Shown here one piece after another: positions 50,494-64,000 of a DNA stretch of 64,000 bases. Source of the DNA: Notospermus geniculatus (Eukaryota > Nemertea > Pilidiophora > Heteronemertea > Lineidae); NCBI GenBank assembly GCA_002633025.1, contig NMRB01000190.1, forward strand, positions 292,828 through 356,827. Direction: 5' to 3'. The notes below the pieces were generated by a model. The model searched no databases. It was not told the origin of the DNA and was given only the letters and a program-made list of their open reading frames with translations. How positions within the stretch are numbered: position 1 is the first letter of the stretch; each line of letters starts with the position of its first letter. The position numbers were made by a program, and so were the translations under genes.

Positions 50494-50970
50494 GGAGTGT
50501 CCTTGACATTGAGTGAGAATGACCTTGTCAATGGCCTTGACAGAACAAGACCTTGACCGATCAATGCATATACTAAGGAAGGATCTGCCAACTTCTGTTA
50601 CCAATGATTGGACAAAGAAAAGTGATAGGCCTGTCCATGGGATGAAAGAAGTGTGCATAACATTGTGAATGCCCCGTCCACGCCCTTGACATTACGGGAA
50701 ATTGATCCCTGGGTAACCCACCAAGGAAAATACGGGCACTTATGTCACACCAAAGACTGGACAAAGAAAAGTGATATCTCTGGGATGAAATATCCTTGTC
50801 ATTGTGAATGGCCTCGTGAACGGCCTTGACATTTTGAGACCTTGACCCCTGGGTAACCCACTGATAGGGGCATGATTTCTATCACAATAGTTGGACAAAG
50901 AAAAGTGATATCTATGGGACGAAATGTCCTTAACATTGTGAATGGCCTCGTCAACGACCTTGACATGCAT
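50494..50970. repeat. About 135-165-bp tandem repeat, 3-4 units
   Basis: Units contain cattgtgaatggcctcgtca, then ccttgacattttgagacctt, cctgggtaacccac and ttggacaaagaaaagtgata. Repeated with indels. Confidence 0.85.
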
Positions 50971-51045
50971 AAAGGTTATATGTGGCGACCCCTGTCGCCA
51001 ATTACGGAGACTATTTAGAAACTCGGAATCACCTCCATAAGGTCG

Positions 51046-51166
51046 AGTTTATAGAGAGGTCTACGGTATACGGACACGCTGACGAACAAAGTTTTCATGG
51101 TCATGAACCCCTTGTTAGGCCATGGTTAGCCAGCGTGTCCATATACTGTATACCTCTATTAAACGC
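51046..51166. repeat. Imperfect foldback repeat
   Basis: The left arm tttatagagaggtctacggt...acggacacgctg is matched by an inverted right arm cagcgtgtccatatactgta...tacctctattaaac, with about 50 bp between. Probably a decayed small inverted-repeat element. Confidence 0.65.
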
Positions 51167-51420
51167 AGCCTACAGAAGGTTAATCTATGTTATGTGGACA
51201 CATCCTGACATGTACCATGAGTGGTCAGGGAAAGAGAGACCACTGACCAGGGGTTCAGAATATCTCTGATTGCAAGTGACAGGGAACATGACAGGAATAC
51301 TGTTACCACCTTCCATGTGCAGCATCAGGAAGAATGGTCTGGTGGAGCAGAGGAGGAAGTTACGGCGAGAGGAAAACGTTAGTTATCAGAGAGACTTTAC
51401 ACTGTAAGGATCCGAACACC

Positions 51421-51614
51421 AAAGGGGCTGTTCGTTTTCGTCACTTGAGGAATCTGAGTTGTGATCCTTGAGAAAATGGAGAAAGCTATGAAGCTGCTAA
51501 TTGAAGCGATTATTCTGTACAGCCATCCCTGCAATTTGCAAGTGGATAGCCTTTTCCCTTTTCCCAAGGATCACAACCCAGATTCCTCAAGTGACGAAAA
51601 CGAACAGCCCCTTT
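51421..51614. mobile_element. MITE H, 194 bp with 50-bp arms
   Basis: Arms 51421-51470 and 51565-51614 (aaaggggctgttcgttttcg..., inverse at right) match at 49 of 50 positions. The AT-moderate centre has no ORF. Single copy here. Target-site duplication not evident. Confidence 0.85.
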
Positions 51615-52924
51615 TGTATCATTGACTCATCAAACATTAAGGACAATTTTATGTAATGTAGGGGACTTTTAGGCCCCCGCCCCCAGAAATACAGCATTGT
51701 CAAAGCCACCTCCCCAAATCTTCATGTGAACGAAGAGGGCGGTGTGACAACCTTCATGTGAACGAAGAGGGCGGTGTGACAAACATGAGACTGTCCCCGA
51801 GAAGGGAGGCTACAGGAAGACAATATTCATTTCACATTATTTAAGAACTTGATTTAAGTTTAATGACATAAAGTAGAAAGAAGCTGAGGGCTTTAATGAT
51901 GCAGTTGATGTCTCCTCAGTTGCCACAAAATGACAATTAAACACCACAGGATAAAGTGTTCCTGTTAGAAAGAGAATTTATGAGTGACATTAGGTGGGGG
52001 CAGGGGAAAACCTGGGTGCTCACAGACTTCACAATAGGTTCTGATGGTGGCACCGGCCAACTGGGACAAGCCCTGACAGAAATGTGAAATTTCAGGACTG
52101 ATCAGATAAAATAAATCGGAGTACAGGGTTCAATGGAAACTCACCCAGCAGATGCCTCTGTACGGGACACTTCTCTGATAAGGACACCAAACCTCCGCCC
52201 ATTTCTGCTGACTGTAACCTCTGTGATCAGGACACCTCTTAATTAAGGCCAACTTTCCATGTGCAGGTCCCGAGTGAGATTGTGAGACCAGTCTGAGTGA
52301 CTGCACACCAGGCATTCAATTCCAGTGTAGGCCTACGTATTGAAGGGAGGGGCACCAATTGGAATCCTTTTCAATAGCTGCACCGAGTCAGCACTCGCTG
52401 ACGCAAGGCTAGTTCAGACTTCCTCGCCTTTCAGCGGAACGGAAAACGCTTTGTTTGAAACTGGCGTGGCGATAAAAAGCCAGCATGTTCTGTTCCGCAA
52501 TGAATTGCGGCCAACAGCACACTTTGAAATTGGGCAATGTTTGTCGCGAAGACCAGATAACGCGGGGGCATCCTCTCTCACCAGCCAGTCAACTCGAGGA
52601 ACATTGGGGCGCCAGATGCCGCGCACCTAGCGACGACTGTATCCACCTGACCAAGCCAGCAGTCTGGCAAACCTCGGGGACTTGTTTTACCATCAGCGGG
52701 TGTTCTATGACCGACACGGATGGAAAGCATCAGAAGAATGCTGGGCCAATCTTCTCCCTGGCTATGACCATCAGACTGCAACAACATGGTACCTGAGGAG
52801 ATGGGTTCTCTCTCCTTGCCTGAAATCAAACATGAAGGAATGGGTGGAGCCTTCCTCTCCTTCAGAACAATAACTTACGAAATGGACGGAATTGAAATAC
52901 CAAACAAAAACTGGTTTGTCCATG
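51615..52924. other. Mostly unique sequence; GC-richer patch at 52340-52870
   Basis: Includes a 31-bp direct repeat (cttcatgtgaacgaagaggg...) near 51719-51782. The 52340-52870 patch has open frames on both strands but no recognised protein; it could be a degraded transposon. Confidence 0.35.
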
Positions 52925-53165
52925 GCATCACTGCCATTCTGATAAGCAAGTTTAAGGTCCTGGGTTCGAATCCCGGGCGATATGGGATAAATCATCCCTG
53001 ACTCTTCACGTCCGTCGCATGGGACAGTAAGCCGTGGTGCCTTGTACCTTCCTTTGCAAGGGCAAGTAAAAGACCCCATCCAAGTGAGGAACATGAGTAG
53101 CTTGAGATGGCCTCATCTGTACTTACCAGGGCCAATAATGCTATGGCTTCAGCCCTGACGGAAAA
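52925..53165 (+). mobile_element. tRNA-derived SINE, copy 6
   Basis: Independent copy with cctgggttcgaatcccgggc B box, gccgtggtgccttgtacctt and the shared gaggaacatgagtagcttga and gccaataatgctatggcttc. It is close in sequence to copy 5. Confidence 0.85.
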
Positions 53166-53360
53166 ATCAAATAAAAATACACGGAATTCTGATAAGATTA
53201 GAGGCCAAGTTAGACAGAAAAGCATTTCAATAAAGTCTTACGTTTATTTCATTCATGGATACATTTTGGTGAAAATACAAAATGCATAAGTCAACGTCAG
53301 GTTTTTTTATTCAAAACTACAACAAACATCTGAAACCAAGATAGCAGATGGTGGTGGTGG

Positions 53361-53432
53361 GGGGGGGGGGGGGNNNNNNNNNNNNNNNNNNNNNNNNNNN
53401 NNNNNNNNNNNGGGGGGGGGGGGGGGGGGGGG
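53361..53432. other. Poly-G tract with a 38-N gap
   Basis: G runs on both sides of N at 53374-53411. Likely a long G homopolymer that could not be sequenced. Confidence 0.95.
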
Positions 53433-53704
53433 AAGGGGGCAGAGTGTGACATATCCACAGGGACCCATACATCAAGTACAAACGTTATTGTACACGTTTC
53501 TTGTATTGCACTGAACAAATGGAAAAGACACAAAATCAAACAATCATTGTCTAATAAAAAGATAACTGGGAGACATGACAGAGCATGATCAACAGAAGAC
53601 GAGGACTCAGATAAAACAAAGTCATTTATGATTAAAACATTAACAAATTTTACAGGGTCAACCAACCTTGACCAGATTCTGCAGGCAACTGCTGATGAAC
53701 ACTC

Positions 53705-53864
53705 ACACCTGTCAAGAGGCGATCACACCTGTCAAGAGGTGATCACACCTGTCAAGAGGTGATCACACCTGTCAAGAGGTGATCACACCTGTCAAGAGGT
53801 GATCACACCTGTCAAGAGGCGATCGCACCTGTCAAGAGGCGATCGCACCTGTCGAGAGGTGATT
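53705..53864. repeat. 20-bp minisatellite, 8 units
   Basis: Unit cacctgtcaagaggtgatca repeated eight times with exact 20-bp spacing; the last two units change to gatcg. Confidence 0.95.
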
Positions 53865-54035
53865 ATATAGGGAAGGTTTTCTCTTGAATATCATACGGAA
53901 ATACATGTACACATACTTTTTTCAACAGAGGAAAGTGACATCATAATGATGTCATGTGATCACGATTACAGAGCCACTAACCACCATAAAGACCCCAATT
54001 GTAGCCATTTACACTGATATGGAGTGTGTAAAGGT

Positions 54036-54580
54036 CTACAGTCCCCAATTGCACAACCATCCTGCAGGTCCCAATTTAAACAGTCCCCAAAATCTGTACA
54101 ACCACTTTGCAGGCCCCCAATTGTACAACCATCCCAAACTGTACAAGCACCTTGCAGGTCCCCAAATTATACAAGCACCTTGCAGGTCCCCAACTGTACA
54201 ATCACCGTGCACGTCCCCAAATGCACAGCCACCGTGCACGTCCCCAAATGCACAGCCACCGTGCAGATCCCCAATTGTACAACCATCCCGCAGGTACCCC
54301 AAATGTACAACAGTCCCCAACTGTACAACCACCTTGCATTGCAGGTCCCCAATTGTACAACCATCCCAAATTGTACGAATGCTGTGCAGGTCCCCAATTG
54401 TACAACCATCCTGCAGGTACCCCAACTGTACAACGGTCCCCAACTGTACAACGGTCCCCAACTGTACAACCACCTTGCAGGTCCCCAATTGTACAACCAT
54501 CCCGAATTGTACAAGCACCGTGCAGGTCCCCAAATTGTACAACCACAGTACCGGTCCCACAATTACACATTAGCATTGAG
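54036..54580. repeat. Degenerate GTCCCCAA-TTGTACAACC minisatellite
   Basis: Irregular alternation of gtccccaattgtacaacc with ccatcctgcag, caccttgcag or caccgtgcac blocks (about 21-36 bp). It is stop-free in several frames on both strands, giving artefactual ORFs up to 205 codons. Confidence 0.92.
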
Positions 54581-55574
54581 AGTGTACTGACCTAAAGTAA
54601 GATCTTTCCCATAAACTGCAGATGTCTTTCCTCATATTGGAGGGATACACGACTCCATTCTAGACGTATTAAGTGCCTCATAGTGTGCAATAAATAGAAT
54701 AATTTATTGTATAAAATACATTAAAATTGTATATGAATTCTATATCGATGACAATTCAGAAAAAAACTGTAATGATAAGATCAAAAAATGGTTTGAGGTT
54801 GTATAAATGTAGAAAACCGCAAATATTAGAAATCACAGTTTGTAATCGGCAGCCATAAAGTTTGTTCTGTTTAGATTGTAATGATTACTGGCTGTCTTTA
54901 TTAGTAGAACTAGAAACACACAATGGGTGTTTTATAAACTGCATTGCATCATTCTTACCCCAGGAGGGAGATTTTGTGCTGTATCTTGATCTTTGTAAAG
55001 GTATGTCCACACTTCTTCATGCCAAATCTCCCAAGTCAAGTTACATTGTACCCCCACAGAAATGACACGAACACTTCGTAACATAATTAGCACAGAGCAG
55101 GAACCAACTGGAACCTAACAAAACAGGCTAACTGCACTGTCAGAGAGAGACGATACCCATGCTATCATATGAGCATATGAAGAATGGCTACACCTATGAA
55201 TTGAACCCACCACCTCAGTAACCCAAAGCACTAATATTCCCACTACGTCATTTGGACAGCTGACTCCGTAGGCTCTTCAACCTGTGCCTTTGTTCGGAGC
55301 TGGCCAAAAATCATCTGGTTTTTCCTATCACACGACATCCCTAAATTCCCTGATTTAAAAGCAAACTTTTGTGAACAGCGTTAAAAAGAGAAGAAAAAAT
55401 AACAACATGATTCATGAGAATTTGAAAGCATTTCAGAATCAACATGATCAAGGGAGAAGAAAAAAACGATAAACTTGAAGGTTGACCGACCAGTCGTTAC
55501 TGATTCAAGTAAAACTCAACAACTAGTTTATCAGGAACAAAACATGTTCAGTAGAAAAAAAACCCACACTCACA
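54581..55574. other. AT-rich unique sequence, nothing recognised
   Basis: No exon or known repeat seen between the two minisatellites. Confidence 0.4.
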
Positions 55575-56195
55575 CGGTTTGCTGACATGTAGCTCCCTGA
55601 ACACACCACAGGGTTTGCTGACATGTGGCTCCCTGAACACAAGGCCAGACCCAAAAATATGTCTGTTTGCTGTAACCCGACCGACCCTACATAAATGGTA
55701 CCGACCCAAAACTTTTTATAGGGGTAATAGCCAATATGTTTTTTTTTATGCCCCAAAGGACCCGATTTGCCGACCGGCAATGACGAAGTATGCCGACCTA
55801 AAACATTTTACGCTTCAAAACTGAATGCCAGTGTGTCATAAACCCCGAAAGACAGTGTTTTTTAAACACTAGTATATTTTTTTATTTTGTGGAAATTGCT
55901 AATTTTTTTCCACCTCCAACTAAAAAAAATAAAAATATATGCCTACCTACCTACCCAAGCTATTAGGGCAGGGTCGGGTTACAGCAAACAGACATATTTT
56001 TGGGTCTGGCCCAACACAGGGTTTGCCGACATGTGGCTCCCTGAACACACCACAGAGTTCCGCGCTGACGTGTGGCTCCCAGAACACACCACAGGGTTCA
56101 CTGACATGTGGCTCCCTGAACACAACACAGGGTCTGCTGACATGTGGCTCCCTGAACACACCACAGGGTTTGCTGACATGTGGCTCCATCTGACA
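55575..56195. repeat. About 35-bp minisatellite split by a transposon
   Basis: Unit tgctgacatgtggctccctg then aacacaccacagggttt. About two units lie left of, and five right of, the element inserted at 55643-56011. Confidence 0.92.
55643..56011. mobile_element. Inverted-repeat transposon G, 369 bp, CAA target duplication
   Basis: Perfect 40-bp terminal inverted repeats beginning GGCCAGACCCAAAAATATGT. CAA at 55640-55642 is repeated at 56012-56014. Removing the element and one CAA restores a perfect minisatellite unit (gaacacaacacaggg). GGCC ends with a 3-bp target duplication fit a Harbinger-type MITE, an inference. Confidence 0.9.
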
Positions 56196-56339
56196 TGTCT
56201 GACAGATCATTAAATATCATAATTTAGAGAGAACCATGGCCAAAATGGAATAATTTAAGTCATGAAATAAACCAATAATAAGTGACGCATCATTTCATTG
56301 TGCCTATGTACAACATGATGATAAAAGTCAATAAAANCA

Positions 56340-56745
56340 CCTGCGGTTACGAAACGTGCCACTTAAAAGCAAAATTTTGAACTTTGACCTCTGTGACCTT
56401 GAAAAGTAGGTCAAATCAAAAACCCGTTATATATGTAATGTACCCTCATTAGATACACCTATGATAAAAATTTGGAGGTGATCCAGTCATTAGTTCAGGA
56501 GTTATTGCACTTTTTGTGTTTTTGGTTTCCGCCACCTGGTGGCCAAGCTAAGAGTCGAATCGGACCGAAACTTGGTGTCATAGGTCATCTGACCTAGGGG
56601 TATATATGTACCAAGTTTCAGATCAATAGCTCCAGCGGTTACGAAACGTGCCCTGCTAACGGACGACGACGACGACGACGACGACGGACGACGACGGACG
56701 ACGGACGCAGACCCACGACAAGAGCTCACCCCAGGTGAGCTAAAA
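56340..56745. repeat. Dispersed repeat with GAC run and GAGCTCACC end
   Basis: Contains gcggttacgaaacgtgcc twice (near 56345 and 56636), tgacctctgtgaccttgaaa, a (GAC)n run near 56662-56705 and the terminal dyad gagctcaccccaggtgagctaaa. From memory this layout is common in lophotrochozoan genomes. Confidence 0.6.
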
Positions 56746-56853
56746 ATGAACACTTAGACCATCCAAGGACAGTATTGGAGAACTCCCACAGCAATCAACA
56801 CACCGCATGGGATATTTTCATTTCAATGCTATTCCTAACTAATATATCATAAA

Positions 56854-57106
56854 TAAATAAATAGAGCTAATAAATAAGTAGACATTATAACATTTCGACT
56901 AAAAAATTCTGTGCATGTAGAACTCACTACACGCAAGATTGATGTACCCCAAAGTCAAAACAATACTGGAATCCCATCTCATAAAGAGTTTTTCTACATT
57001 CATTCAAACTCAGTTCTCAAAAGATCTGAACAGATCGACTTCTAAGATCAGGTTTTGGAAATACCTTCTCCCACTGTAGGCAACCCACCTTTCAAGAACC
57101 ACCAAG
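56854..57106. repeat. Local duplicate around a single N, left copy
   Basis: 253 bp nearly identical to 57181-57432, with a handful of substitutions and one-base indels. The right copy begins immediately after the lone N at 57180, which suggests two alleles joined at a gap. Confidence 0.85.
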
Positions 57107-57180
57107 ATACACGATAGCACAAAATTGACACACAAAATGATAATAAGCAAGAAGTCAATCTCCAGAATTCACGAATTTTN

Positions 57181-57432
57181 TAAATAAATAGAGCTAATAA
57201 ATAAGTAGACATTATAACATTTCGACTAAAAAATTCTGTGCATGTAGAACTCACTACACGCAAGGCTGATGTACCCCAAAGTCAAAACAATACTGGAATC
57301 CCATCTTATAATGAGTTTTTCTACATTCATTCAAACTCAGTTCTCGAAAGATCTGAACAGATTGACTTCTAAGATCAGGTTTGGAAATACCTTCTCCCAC
57401 CGTAGGCAACCCACCTTTCAAGAACCACCAAG
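57181..57432. repeat. Local duplicate around a single N, right copy
   Basis: Starts taaataaatagagctaata directly after the N at 57180 and ends gaaccaccaag, like the left copy. Confidence 0.85.
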
Positions 57433-57861
57433 TTCCAATGTTTGACAGTTAACAGTACTGCATAAACACTCAATAATATAGAGCAGTGTGACTAGGCCTG
57501 GACAGAATAATACAGTTGTCTTTGGTGAATATAGGTGGCAGCACCAGACAGGATAAGGGTTTTGGTTTGTCTGGGACTGGATGAGTAGCGTACTTACCAA
57601 CATTGCTCACCCCGGGCAATGTTTCCACCTGTCTGAGGATATCAGACATTTGGGATTTGTTGACATTGAATAGAAACATTCTGGAATCTAATACTGACAC
57701 ACTACCTGATAGGAATCACTACAGACATGTAAGGCCGAGTTCTAGTCCCAATGCGCTATCAGCACGATCAAAAATGAAAGACCTCGGTAGAACATGATGA
57801 CAGACGTCGTACATCATAAACGGGGAATGGAACACACGTTATTTCTAAACACATCTCCTCA
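57433..57861 (-). other. Sequence downstream of the MSK stop codon
   Basis: This is presumed 3' untranslated and flanking sequence of the MSK gene. I see no convincing coding segment. No polyadenylation signal (TTTATT on the plus strand) lies close to the stop, so the transcript end cannot be placed. Confidence 0.4.

Positions 57862-64000
<6,139 letters not shown>

Noticed and set aside
53705-53864. CRISPR-like array
   Set aside because: Units are 20 bp with no spacers and the genome is eukaryotic; it is a simple minisatellite.
54036-54573. 205-, 188- and 174-codon frames
   Set aside because: All are readings of the same stop-poor minisatellite on both strands; no start context or domain supports any of them.

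Overview
This is a eukaryotic genomic window, most likely from a marine invertebrate (a lophotrochozoan such as a mollusc or brachiopod). The evidence is GT-AG introns, tRNA-headed SINEs, many short inverted-repeat transposons and minisatellites, and a repeat ending in GAGCTCACC...GGTGAGCTAAAAA that I associate with lophotrochozoan genomes from memory. The phylum is not proven.

One gene is certain. At the right end, on the minus strand, twelve consecutive exons (63979 down to 57862) encode most of an MSK-type mitogen- and stress-activated kinase (RPS6KA5/RPS6KA4 family). The fragment runs from the catalytic loop of the N-terminal AGC kinase domain to the stop codon. The 5' exons lie beyond 64000. 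All junctions are GT-AG and the phases agree, giving 742 residues. The C-terminal tail is about 100 residues longer than in human MSK1. It ends in an NLS-like patch, a six-Asp run, a SUMO-consensus site and two SUMO-interaction-like motifs.

The left 34 kb is dominated by two independent tandem segmental duplications. Duplication 1 (about 318-6903 and 6931-14275) is nearly identical between copies. Each copy begins in a 61-bp minisatellite. Copy 2 has gained two hairpin insertions and an internal 792-bp duplication. Duplication 2 (22672-28630 and 28631-33616) has a base-exact junction. It contains a 51-58-bp minisatellite, which in copy 1 is interrupted by a 739-N gap.

The middle (33.6-57.8 kb) has no gene I can prove. 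It holds SINEs, at least eight minisatellites and several MITE families.

The most widespread mobile family (MITE-A, 8 copies) has long terminal inverted repeats. In seven of the eight copies it keeps two perfect TGACGTCA palindromes (CRE sites) 56-69 bp apart. Two copies sit in introns of the MSK gene, whose human relative phosphorylates CREB. Several other insertions can be dated against empty sites in the duplicate copies, giving exact target-site duplications.

Weak candidate exons with plausible splice sites are reported at low confidence in duplication 1 (minus strand), at 20.3-22.5 kb (minus strand) and in duplication 2 (plus strand). No tRNA gene, rRNA, CRISPR array or bacterial feature is present.
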